Program-made: the position numbers and the translations under genes | From: Cepaea nemoralis | Lineage: Eukaryota; Mollusca; Gastropoda; Stylommatophora; Helicidae | NCBI GenBank assembly: GCA_014155875.1 | Contig: JACEFZ010028320.1 | Location: forward strand, 353,001 to 417,000 | DNA: 64,000 nucleotides | Direction: 5' to 3' | Part shown: positions 55,371-64,000 of the stretch, in pieces | How the letters are laid out: every line of letters begins with the position of its first letter | Numbering within the stretch: the first letter of the stretch is position 1 | Notes under the pieces: model-generated | The model's input: the letters and a program-made list of their open reading frames with translations, nothing else | The model's database searches: none | What the model was told of the DNA's origin: nothing

Positions 55371-57299
55371 TGTGAGGTTTTTTTGTGGGTTTATAGAGAA
55401 TTACAGAAGTTCCAATGAGTGAAGTTCTATAAAGTATATCTCTCTATAAAAGATACAGGTTAGTAACAGCAAGTGTTGTCTAGAGGTATTGATATTTATT
55501 CTCGCATAACCCTTGTAGAGAAACCATTCAGAATTTTGGCTCATCGAGTACCCCCACTGTGAGAAATTAGACCTAAGTTAAGTTCTACACAGAATTATTT
55601 ATAGATGATTTCTCTTCTAGGCCATATATATATAGAGATCTTGGCAGTTAGCCACAGTAACCAATGAAAGCAGTTCTCTCATCTTCCAGCTGACTGTGCT
55701 CTGATCGCCAACCTCATTTTTGATCTCATTACTTATTTCAAGTGACACAAGACACTTGGACAAATGATCACATTGACAATTGTACCATTGTAGTGAACAT
55801 AAACAACAACAACTGTATTTTACACTGGTTGAACAAGACATCAACATGAGAAGATCTTGACAACAGTTGGACAAACATTCACAAAGGAATGATCACACCA
55901 ACAGATTAGACAAGTCATACATCATGGAAGATACTTGACAACAACCACACAGAACTTCCACAATATCTGTAACAAGCTTTATTAATGACCCATGTGTCAA
56001 GTGAAGACTCAGGCTTCATATTGTCAACATTCACATTTCAAAATATTAGTTTATATGTAATCTCATTGACATAATTATGAGCCTAAATACAACACCCAAT
56101 CCCCACAGAAACATTAATCTAAATAAACCCTCCTCCTTCAAATCTCTACACCATAGGTTATCCTACACCACAACACTTTAATCATGCTATCACTTTTCCA
56201 ACCGTCAAATGAGGAAAACACATGATAAACCTATAGCCGGGCACAAGTATAGGGAGACACTGCTATACTGATCCGTGTACCGTCTTTTAGCACCAATGAA
56301 GGTGTTGGGAATGTCTCAGGTTTCAGCTTTCCCCATAATGTTTTTCCAGTTTAGGCTATTCCCTACTTTGACTAGTCCGAAGCAAGTGACAAACATGTCC
56401 TTCCGAAGGGTGAGTAGACTGTTCGCAAAGTTGATAATTTGGGATTAGTTTTACTTTTCAGTAGATGAAGATCTAAAAACTATTATGTCCCATCATTCTT
56501 CTCTGCCAGTCTATCTCCCACAAAAGGTTCTGATGTAACTGAATCACCACACCTAATTATCACTAATCCATTTTGAAAATTTGCTCTATTTATTAACTTC
56601 TGCTCCTTTAGATTTCAGCCAATATTAATAATAAGCTGTGATATAGGTCATGCTCCAAGTGCACCTTTAATGTCCACTCTTAGCCAGTAGTGACATGCTG
56701 AAAACCAGGTAATCTCTCCTCTTAAGGTTTCTTCTTGAATTTATCTTGAAGATATAGCCTGGGGCTTTTACAAATTTGGAGAGTATCCCTGTTTTAGGCT
56801 TCTCATCAAAGACTATTTCTTCAGTGCCAACTGTATAGGCCAGAATTAGTGGATTCAGGCTGAACATTTGCAACCTGTTGTTCATGTGGTACTTTTTGGA
56901 GTTTGACTTTTCAGCTGGAGTTGAAGACTAGAGCTCAGGACTTCCCTGGAGTTGTCCTGGTAATTGGAAGGCCTCCCCCATCTTCCTCAGTCTCTGAAGT
57001 GCAGATGACCACATCCCAGAGAATGCTCTTGGGCAAGTTTTACCACTGCATCTTGAACACGTCTTTACTGGTTGGAATCAATGCTTCGACTGGCGGGCTA
57101 ATTATGTATTAAGGAGCGTTACCAGCCCAAGGGTTACCCAATCAAATTGAGTCCCCACCATTCATCTTCCTTCCCCTAAACTAGAATCTTCGATTCTATT
57201 TTTAGTTAGGGTATCAAGACGGCTTACTGTGGTTAACTACTAAGTATTGAGAAATGTAAATGGACTGGGGATGCGAACGTCTGAAGACATCATGCTACA
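55371..57299 (-). repeat. LTR (right copy)
   Basis: 1929 bp, near-identical to 50305-52232, followed directly by the ATGTC duplication. Confidence 0.93.
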
Positions 57300-58028
57300 A
57301 TGTCTAAATGACATCTACACTAGTTCGTACATTCGCATTGATCTATTAAAATCAATCTTTATAACCGTGCCAAAGAAATCAGATCGTATAGAATGCTAAG
57401 GGCATCGCACAATAAGTCGTATGAGTCACACGACGAAGGTGGTACCAAGAATAATTATGTTAAAAATAAGAAAGAAAATTAAACAAGAAATTAGTGAAGA
57501 ACAATGTGGACTTAAAGAGGGAAAGGGCACAAACAATGCTACACATATACTGTAAAGACACTATTAATAAGAGCTATAGAAGTAATAACAGATATGTACT
57601 TATGCTTCACAGACTACACATACGCATTTGACAATGTGGAATATGAGAAAATAATTTTAAAAAAACATACTAGGCTATTAAACATTGCCGTCAAAAATCT
57701 GCGAATAATAAAGTACATATATTGGCAGCAAAACAGCAGCCATGAAATGCAACAATCTTTTAGGAACATTTCAATGTATAAAGAAAGACGTCAGACAATG
57801 TTGTGTGATGTCTCCGGATTTGTTTTCATTGTAATGTGAACATACGATGCGATCTACAGAAAATATGCCAGAAATCCTGGTTGGTGGATATCATTAATAA
57901 TCTACGTTATGCTGATGACACCGTTTTGATAGCAACAAGTCAGAAGGAGCTACATGAAATGATAGACACTGTAACAGTAAGGGAGGAGTACTGGGGTATT
58001 ATTAGAATCTAGTGGGAAATAGATACAG

Positions 58029-58074
58029 CACGATTGAGCATCGAGAGTGAAAGGGTGAGAGATGCTCAATCGTG
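58029..58074. promoter_or_regulatory. Perfect 14-bp stem-loop in Gypsy 5' region
   Basis: CACGATTGAGCATC (58029-58042) and GATGCTCAATCGTG (58061-58074) are exact reverse complements around an 18-nt loop. It lies about 60 bp inside the proposed LTR start. Role unknown. Confidence 0.6.
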
Positions 58075-58484
58075 ACATATTGGGTTGGCAAGGGGAGTTA
58101 AGATCGGGCCTTGGACTTGAGTGGAGGAGAACATCGAAGCTTTGTCATCTTACCCAAATAAACGTTATATCAACAAGAAAACAACATGCCTTCGTGTTCT
58201 TATACACTGGTATAGGATGCGAAATGGAGCCACTTGACCAGGATACTGAATTGGGCCGTCCCGGCTACCACGCGAAGTACTAAGAAACCTTCAAAGAATG
58301 CCTAAACCAGAAGGTATTTAACGTTTTCTCAAATCAGTTTTATCAAGGTCGGGAGACGCTTGTTGTTGTTCCAGTGAAAGGATGTCCAGTAAAATTCTGT
58401 AATCAGTTCAATAATCAGCAAATAGAGAGGCTCGAAGGCTGTGATAACCCTGAGCAAATAATTCCTCAATCATGTAAAATTATA

Positions 58485-58925
58485 GAACTTTAACGTCATC
58501 AAAGGGCCTCCCAGAGCCGTGGTTTGAATTTTTACGTCATCAAAGGGCTTTCCAGAGCCGTGGTTTGAATTTTAACCTCATCAAAGGGCTTTCCAGAGCC
58601 GTGGTTTGAATTTTAACGTCATCAAAGGGCCTCCCAGAGCCGTGGTTTGAATTTTAACGTCATCAAAGGGCGTCCCAGAGCCGTGGTTTGAATTTTAACG
58701 TCATCAAAGGGCTTTCCAGAGCCGTGGTTTGAATTTTAACGTTACAAAAGGGCTTTCCAGAGCCGTAGTCTGAACTTTAACGTTACAAAAGGGCTTTCCA
58801 GAGCCGTAGTCTGAACTTTAACGTTACCAAAAGGCTTTCAGGAGACGTTGTCTGAACTTTAACGTTGTCCAGGGGCTAGTCATGCTCGTTGTCTGAACTT
58901 CAGCCTTCAGCGTTATTAAAGGGCT
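58485..58925 (+). repeat. 41-bp tandem repeat array in Gypsy 5' region
   Basis: Units start at 58493, 58534, 58575 and so on every 41 bp for about 11 copies (ACGTCATCAAAGGGC, CAGAGCCGTGGTTTGA). The first six are nearly identical and the last four increasingly diverged. Confidence 0.92.
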
Positions 58926-59270
58926 TCCCATAGCCGCGATCTGAACTCTGGAGTTTCAAAAAGTTACCATAACCTGACTTTTGCTAATTTCAAATCGCCA
59001 GCCACTTACGTTATCGCTATCTCAAGACGTCGATGATGATGTACCCCACCCGGGGTGAAAACAAAGGCTACAAGACTCAGATGGGACCCAACCAGGGGTT
59101 GAAGATAATCCCGGCATCCCTAGAGAAGTAACGCAATTACCTGGGGGAAGAAACCGACTACCTGAACTCCGCGACTGATTTTTCAGCTGAGATAGACTCC
59201 TGGCGATCGAACGAAAATTGACGCTGAGGCGAGGAAGGTACGGGCTTGAGTCAGGAAACGAAAAGAAACT

Positions 59271-59648
59271 AACTCTGGTTTTCTATAATAAGTGAGTGAA
59301 TTCCTTAAATTTAGAAGTTAAAATTGTGTGGTACTCAGACCCAGAAAATAACTCTGGTTTTCTATAATAAGTGAGTGAATTCCTTAAATTTAGAAGTTAA
59401 AATTGTGTGGTACTCAGACCCAGAAAATAACTCTGGTTTTCTATAATAAGTGAGTGAATTCCTTAAATTTAGAAGTTAAAATTGTGTGGTACTCAGACCC
59501 AGAAAATAACTCTGGTTTTCTATAATAAGTGAGTGAATTCCTTAAATTTAGAAGTTAAAATTGTGTGGTACTCAGACCCAGAAAATAACTCTGGTTTTCT
59601 ATAATAAGTGAGTGCATTCTTTAAATTAAGAAGTTGAAATTGTGTGGT
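59271..59648 (+). repeat. 79-bp tandem repeat array before gag
   Basis: Five units at 59271, 59350, 59429, 59508 and 59587, the first four essentially identical. Each contains TCTATAATAAGTGAGTG. The last ends 32 bp before the gag ATG. Confidence 0.95.
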
Positions 59649-59680
59649 TCTTTGCTTGCTTTGTTTCAGTATTTTTCAGC

Positions 59681-60220
59681 ATGGCGGAACAGGACACCTT
59701 AGCACAGGTTTTAACAGGCGTGGGAACAGCAGTAGGCCGACTTAATATGGTGATTAAACAACAAGGGATGGCAACAGAAATTGTGAAGTTTAGTGGACAG
59801 GCCAGAGACTATAAGAAATGGGTCACTTCCATAGAAAAATATGCCTATTTGATCTCAGCAACAGATGAAGAAAAAATGAGACTGGCTTATCAGACGGCAA
59901 CGGAACCAGTTTCGGATCATATAAGAAGAAAGTTAGAGGCTAGAGTAGATGAGACGTGGGAACAATTCAAAGAAGACCTAGCAAGGAAATATGCAGAAAT
60001 AACGGATCCACAACATGCATTTTCGGTGTTGAGGCAGGCTAAACAAAATAACGGAGAGACGGTACAATTGTTTAGCGATAGATTGATTAACCTGGCTGAA
60101 GAAGCATTCTTAGGACAGAATGTACGAGGGGAGGAGGTGGAAAGGATGTTAGTAGGGATTTTTGTAGATGGCATAAAATCTGATGGTTTGAAACTTAAGT
60201 TGATGCGGGGAAAACACTGA
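59681..60220 (+). CDS. gag: Gypsy Gag, matrix/capsid part
   Basis: Structural protein that assembles the retrotransposon particle. The chosen ATG at 59681 (MAEQDTLAQ) follows the 79-bp leader repeats. The frame is open further upstream, but that region is leader repeat. Capsid-type features are FSGQARDYKKWVTSIEKYA, VDETWEQFKEDLARKYAE, and the RQAKQNNGETVQLFSDRL block typical of retrotransposon Gag. It stops at 60220 after MRGKH, and the remaining Gag continues in the +1 frame from about 60213. I infer a disabling indel, because capsid and nucleocapsid are normally one frame. Confidence 0.85.
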   Translation: MAEQDTLAQVLTGVGTAVGRLNMVIKQQGMATEIVKFSGQARDYKKWVTSIEKYAYLISATDEEKMRLAYQTATEPVSDHIRRKLEARVDETWEQFKEDLARKYAEITDPQHAFSVLRQAKQNNGETVQLFSDRLINLAEEAFLGQNVRGEEVERMLVGIFVDGIKSDGLKLKLMRGKH

Positions 60221-60656
60221 GAGGTTATCACAAGCGGTGGATATCGCGGTACAAGAGGAAAATTTGAGACGTAGGTTTAGATTAAGAACAGGACGAGAAG
60301 TGGGAAGTAATCGAGACGACAGAGTTGAAGAACCCATGGAAATAGGACAAACAATATTCGGATGGAATAGGAGAGGCGGTATACAAACGTTACAAGGTAG
60401 AAATAGGAACGATTATGTTGAAAGAAGAAATGTGAGATACCCTACAAGTGAGACAGTGGGAAACACAAATAACACAAATATTGTCTGTTGGGTTTGTGGT
60501 CAACGGGGACATGTTTCTCGTTTTTGTAATAACAGGCGTGTCCAGTCGAATACACAGGGTAGACATGATAATAATAGGGTGAGTAGGAATGTTGTTGATG
60601 GACACAGGAATTTTACAGGTACAAGAACACAGGAAAATCGGCGCCCTACCTATTAG
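60213..60656 (+). CDS. gag: Gypsy Gag, nucleocapsid part
   Basis: Continuation of Gag after the frame break: LSQAVDIAVQEENLRRRFRL, a basic Arg/Asn-rich region, then one zinc knuckle CWVCGQRGHVSRFC (C-x2-C-x4-H-x4-C) for genomic RNA binding, and an Asn/Arg-rich tail ending RRPTY with TAG at 60654-60656. The pol frame is already open here and lies at -1, so Gag-Pol would require -1 frameshifting. No canonical slippery heptamer was recognised. Confidence 0.82.
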   Translation, partial: NTERLSQAVDIAVQEENLRRRFRLRTGREVGSNRDDRVEEPMEIGQTIFGWNRRGGIQTLQGRNRNDYVERRNVRYPTSETVGNTNNTNIVCWVCGQRGHVSRFCNNRRVQSNTQGRHDNNRVSRNVVDGHRNFTGTRTQENRRPTY

Positions 60657-63373
60657 ACAGGACCTATGATAGGAGGGTAAATAGTAAGGTCCCAAGGGTT
60701 AGAGAATATGTTAATAACAGGTATAATAGGTCGAACAGAGAATATTTTCAACTAGATGAAGTCAAGAAATTTATAGAAGATAAAACAGATTATAGCTCTT
60801 GTATATTAGAAATAGGAAAGTATAGAGTTCGTACATTAATTGATTCGGGAGCTCAAGTTAGTGTAGTAAAAGAAAGTTTTTTATACAAAATAGTAAGAAA
60901 TTGTAGAGTATTTAAGAGTCATAATAATTTACACTCTGTTACTGGACAGAATTTACAAGTAATTGGACAAACAATGATAAATTTTAAGTTAGGAGGGATC
61001 AACATAAGACACCTTTTTCATGTAGTGAGGGGTTTAAATAGAAATATGTTAATAGGAAGAGATTTTTTGATAAAAAATGGAATAAGACTTTTTTATGATT
61101 TACATAAGTTAAAATTCAGGGACGTCTATATAGATATGGAAGAGGACATGCATATATCAGCACTAGTTAGAGTTAAAATGACAACGACGTTAAAACCACA
61201 GTCGGTTAATTTGATACAAGCGAAGCTGAAGAGAAACCCATATTATGTGGAAGGAAACACAGTCAGAATCACTGAGTTACAAGAGGAAATAATTGATGAG
61301 CCTGGTTTGGAGGTTCCAGATGGAGTAATGGAGTTGGATAAACACTTAACCTTTCCAGTAATGGTTATCAACAACACAGGTAGAGAAATCAAGTTATACA
61401 GAGGATGTGTGATAGCCAAATTAGATCATAACATTAGTGACATATTGGCAACGGATAGAGCAGAAGTGTCGGGAACAAGTTATTTGGAAACTTCTAGTGA
61501 AAGGGGAAATGACAGACGCGGACACAGAAGAAGAGGGAACGTCAGAATGGATGAATTGATCCATCCATCCAGAGGAAATAAAGCCCATATACATTCACTG
61601 GACAAAATAACAAGGGAACAAGAATTGTTGTCACAGTTAAAAGCTCCGCCGGAAAATAAGGAAGTGTTGGAACAACTTATAAAGCAAAATCAAGATGTGT
61701 TTGCGGTGAATGATTTAGAATTGGGAAAGACGCGAACAGTTACAATGGAAATAGACACGGGAGATCATCCACCAATTAGTTTAAAACCATATAGAACTCC
61801 ATTAAGAAATAGAGAAATCGTAGAAAAGGCAATAGAAGATATGTTGAAAGCAGGCATAATAACCAGATCAAAATCAGAATGGTCATCTCCGGTGGTAATC
61901 GTAGCCAAATCTGATGGTTCGAACAGGTTCTGTTGTGACTACAGGGCGTTGAACAAAATTACTAAGAATGTAGCGTACCCATTGCCGGTGATTGATGATA
62001 TTTTGGGGCTGCTTAATGGCTCTACATATTTTACAAAGCTGGACGCAAGGTCAGGATTTTGGTGTATTCCGATGTCGGAAGACGCACAAAAGAAAAGCGC
62101 CTTTTGTACCCATATGGGCTCGTACGAATTTTTACGAATGCCTTTTGGCGTCAAAACGGCACCCTCTCACTATATGCTCTTAATTAATGAAGTTTTAGAA
62201 GGTATGCAAAGGTTCGCTCTAGCCTATATAGACGATATATTGATTTATACTAAAGGAAATGTAGAGGATCATTTGAAACATATTAGACTAGTGTTTGACA
62301 GGTTAAGAAAGCATGATGTAAAGTTAAAGTTTAGTAAATGCCAATTTTTAAAGACAGAAACAAAATATTTGGGGTATATTATAAATAGAGAAGGTATTAA
62401 ACCAGACCAGGACAAAATAAAGATTATTAAAGAGTTACCTGCTCCAACTAACGTTAAGGAAGTACGTGCTTTTATAGGAACATGTGCGTATTATAGGCGA
62501 TTTATTCCAGCGTTTTCAAGGATAGCTGAACCTATTACAAACTTAACAGGCAAGTACGCTAGGTTTAAGTGGGATGATGAATGTCAAAAAGCGTTCGAGT
62601 ATTTAAAAAACAGCTTAACACTGGTACCACTGTTGACGCATCCAGACTTAAACAAACAGTTAATACTGTACACAGATGCTTCGGACAATGCAGTAGGAGC
62701 ATGTTTGGTGCAACCATATGAAGGAAAAGAGTCTGGAATACCAGGCGTTAAAAATGAAAGGCCTATCTACTTCTTGTCGCATAAACTTAGTAAATCACAA
62801 AGGAAATGGACGACTATTGAGAAGGAGGCTTACGCGATTCATTACGCTCTTCAAAAACTTAATTACTACTTACATAACGCAAATTTTGTTATTAGAACTG
62901 ACCACATGCCTTTAAAGTCTTTTCTAGAAGCTCCAGTGCAGAACAGGAAAATACAGACGTGGGCATTGAATCTACAGGGGTACAACGCGGTAATTGAGTA
63001 CATACCAGGTAGGATAAATACATGCGCCGATTTATTGTCTAGAATTCCATATCCACAGTCATCAGAAGATACAGAAGAGGAAGTAGCTGAACCAGAGATA
63101 GACGACCGAAATTGGCAAGTAAATATTCTAGATTCTGCTATAATAAATAGAGAAGAATTTGATAGTCTACCATCGGATCAAGAGTCTGAACATAGGGAAG
63201 AAGACCTACAGTTAGCACAATTCAATATGAAAGAAGAGCAAGATTTGGACCCAAGAGTCATACAAATAAAGAAAAATTACGAGAAACAGAAGATAACAAA
63301 TATAAAAGGAATTATTTGGTTTTACAAGAGGATGGACAGTTATATTATATGTGTGAAAGGAACGAACAGCTAA
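60620..63373 (+). CDS. pol: Gypsy Pol: protease, reverse transcriptase, RNase H
   Basis: The open frame overlaps the end of gag and runs past the first ATG at 60974, so the ATG is not the functional start. Protease: LIDSGAQVSVV at about 60836. RT begins near 61700 (NQDVFAVNDLELGKTR), with LPVIDDILGLLNGSTYFTKL, DARSGFWCIPM, the MPFGVKTAPSHY primer-grip region and the YIDD active site at about 62225. Then YLGYIINREGIKPDQDKIKI (connection). RNase H: LILYTDASDNAVGACLV, FLSHKLSKSQRKWTTIEKEA, YAIHYALQ and RTDHMPLKSF. The frame stops at 63371-63373, but homology moves to another frame at about 63300, so there is a one-base break before the integrase. Confidence 0.92.
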   Translation, partial: YKNTGKSAPYLLDRTYDRRVNSKVPRVREYVNNRYNRSNREYFQLDEVKKFIEDKTDYSSCILEIGKYRVRTLIDSGAQVSVVKESFLYKIVRNCRVFKSHNNLHSVTGQNLQVIGQTMINFKLGGINIRHLFHVVRGLNRNMLIGRDFLIKNGIRLFYDLHKLKFRDVYIDMEEDMHISALVRVKMTTTLKPQSVNLIQAKLKRNPYYVEGNTVRITELQEEIIDEPGLEVPDGVMELDKHLTFPVMVINNTGREIKLYRGCVIAKLDHNISDILATDRAEVSGTSYLETSSERGNDRRGHRRRGNVRMDELIHPSRGNKAHIHSLDKITREQELLSQLKAPPENKEVLEQLIKQNQDVFAVNDLELGKTRTVTMEIDTGDHPPISLKPYRTPLRNREIVEKAIEDMLKAGIITRSKSEWSSPVVIVAKSDGSNRFCCDYRALNKITKNVAYPLPVIDDILGLLNGSTYFTKLDARSGFWCIPMSEDAQKKSAFCTHMGSYEFLRMPFGVKTAPSHYMLLINEVLEGMQRFALAYIDDILIYTKGNVEDHLKHIRLVFDRLRKHDVKLKFSKCQFLKTETKYLGYIINREGIKPDQDKIKIIKELPAPTNVKEVRAFIGTCAYYRRFIPAFSRIAEPITNLTGKYARFKWDDECQKAFEYLKNSLTLVPLLTHPDLNKQLILYTDASDNAVGACLVQPYEGKESGIPGVKNERPIYFLSHKLSKSQRKWTTIEKEAYAIHYALQKLNYYLHNANFVIRTDHMPLKSFLEAPVQNRKIQTWALNLQGYNAVIEYIPGRINTCADLLSRIPYPQSSEDTEEEVAEPEIDDRNWQVNILDSAIINREEFDSLPSDQESEHREEDLQLAQFNMKEEQDLDPRVIQIKKNYEKQKITNIKGIIWFYKRMDSYIICVKGTNS

Positions 63374-64000
63374 GGAAATATATTCCAAGGCATTTGGAAA
63401 ATGAACTTTTAAAAGCATATCACGATGAAAATGGACATCTCGGTAGAGACAAACTGGTGAAAGCACTTACAAGTAAATATTATTGGCCAAACTTGTTTAA
63501 ATCTGCATGCAAATATGTAGATACGTGTGAAAAGTGCAGATTAAGGAACATGAAAACAATAAAGTCTTCCTTACAAGACACAGATATTCCTCAGTTCCCA
63601 ATGCAAAAGATTAGTTTAGATATATCGGGTCCACACCCTAGGACATTGTCAGGAAATGTGTATTTAATTCATTTAGTAGACGTCTACAGTCTTTGGCCAG
63701 AGGTTTATGCAATTCCAGATAAAAGCGCGGATACTGTCATTAATATTTTTTTACAAGAGTTCGTACCAAGGTTTAGTTGCCCACAAAGTATACTTACAGA
63801 TAATGGTAGAGAGTTTGTAAATAAAAAATTCGAAAAGTTATTAAAAGACTTAAATATAAAACATATAAAGACCTCATTTTATAGACCTTCTTCAAATGCG
63901 AAAAACGAACGTCAACATCGGACGTTATACGACATTTTGGCAAAGATTATTGATGAACATGAAAGAGATTGGGATTTATTTTTGGGACCTGCCCTTAGTG
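63298..64000 (+). CDS. pol: Gypsy integrase, partial
   Basis: Continuation of Pol in a shifted frame. YLVLQEDGQLYYMCERNEQL leads to the H2C2 zinc-binding domain (AYHDENGHLGRDKLVKALTS, YYWPNL, CEKCR). The catalytic core follows: first Asp in KISLDISGPHP, second Asp in LTDNGREFV, Glu in NERQHRTLYDIL. All three metal ligands are present, though the usual 'P..NG..ERvh' context reads SSNAKNERQ. Open to the window edge; the C-terminal domain is not visible. Confidence 0.9.

Larger units (their letters stand above)
50305..57299 (-). mobile_element. Complete LTR retrotransposon with very long LTRs, little or no coding sequence
   Basis: The two LTRs (50305-52232 and 55371-57299) are nearly identical and have TGTGAGG...GCTACA ends. 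The target duplication ATGTC is perfect (50300-50304 and 57300-57304). The 3.1-kb interior has no long ORF. Minus orientation is favoured: on that strand GGGGAGGCTA lies just before one LTR (purine tract), and a TGGGCCCG sequence lies four bases after the other (possible primer site). Class (BEL, Gypsy or a large non-autonomous derivative) is undetermined. Confidence 0.9.
48140..57969 (+). pseudogene. Old LINE interrupted by three insertions
   Basis: Segments of a single LINE: endonuclease from 48140 (NIGTWDARTFSHNGKLENIK, KLWILT, VILGDFNAK to 48570), linker at 49630-50280 (NVKVDFALLKTDTDVRERYN), and RT at 57300-57969. The junctions show this: codons on both sides of the LTR element combine as ILTTCL plus NDIYTSS when one ATGTC is removed. 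In the RT part KEIRSYRMLR, CFTDYTYAFDNVEYEKI, a broken middle and NNLRYADDTVLIATSQKEL can be read, with an intact YADD at about 57906. The inserts are a hAT MITE, a minus-strand LINE tail and the 7-kb LTR element. The Gypsy element then ends it at about 57970. Confidence 0.78.
57970..64000 (+). mobile_element. Gypsy (Metaviridae) LTR retrotransposon, cut by window end
   Basis: Proposed 5' end TGTAACAGTAAGGGAGG at 57970, where the host LINE frame stops. The 5' LTR/leader region extends to about 59.6 kb and contains a hairpin, a 41-bp array and a 79-bp array. Coding order is gag, protease, RT, RNase H, integrase, which defines Gypsy and excludes Copia. The integrase continues beyond 64000, so the 3' LTR and any envelope gene are not visible. 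The LTR/leader border is not certain; ATTACC before TGGGGGAAG near 59140 is one candidate. Confidence 0.85.

Noticed and set aside
58485..58925. Regularly spaced 41-bp repeats, considered as a CRISPR array
   Set aside because: Units are contiguous with no unique spacers, and the context is a eukaryotic LTR retrotransposon.

Overview
This window is from an animal nuclear genome. Evidence: spliced exons of a chymotrypsin-fold serine protease, very dense transposon debris of strictly eukaryotic types (mariner, hAT, LINEs, tRNA-derived SINEs, a Penelope-like element, Gypsy and other LTR elements), and abundant microsatellites. An invertebrate, perhaps a mollusc or other lophotrochozoan, is my guess from the element mix; the sequence does not prove it. 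No bacterial gene, operon, CRISPR array, rRNA or convincing functional tRNA was seen.

Only one host gene is recognisable: three exons on the minus strand (46238-46394, 43538-43715, 28310-28473) of a trypsin-type protease carrying the catalytic Asp, the GDSGGP serine and the C-terminal SWG strand. All splice junctions are phase 1, but two exons each need a one-base frame correction, so this is either a pseudogene or uncorrected assembly indels. Its last visible intron is 15 kb and is filled with mobile DNA. The catalytic-His exon was not found and may lie beyond the right edge or be lost.

Layout. 0-7 kb: a mariner with both ends (40-1361), a dispersed repeat with internal tandem copies, a compound CAA/CGA microsatellite, a SINE with a duplicated head and a second decayed mariner. 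7-11.7 kb: LINE remnants, including a LINE tail carrying a 326-bp insertion with a 13-bp target duplication, and a gag-like LINE ORF1 (minus). 11.9-17.2 kb: a LINE+SINE block present three times in tandem (about 1.67 kb each), joined by 88-bp repeats made from the LINE 3' end. 19.9-23.2 kb: a hAT transposon with 8-bp target duplication and two LINE tails inside it. 23.9-28.3 kb: a deleted LINE, a hAT MITE, and a 1.9-kb inverted repeat of a Penelope-like element with two GIY-YIG endonuclease ORFs. 28.7-33.6 kb: an I/Jockey-like LINE split by a 2.6-kb solo LTR. 34.2-41.7 kb: two copies of a GTGTGG-rich element facing each other around mariner, LINE, hAT and SINE remnants. 42.3-47.6 kb: LINE and SINE remnants between the protease exons. 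48.1-58 kb: one old LINE interrupted in turn by a hAT MITE, a LINE tail and a 7-kb LTR element with 1.93-kb LTRs. 58-64 kb: a Gypsy element (gag, protease, RT, RNase H, integrase) running off the right edge, with two tandem-repeat arrays in its leader.

Most element boundaries were set by terminal repeats, target duplications, or by the host reading frame resuming across the insertion. Nearly every coding region is broken. The Gypsy element is the most intact, with two visible frame breaks.
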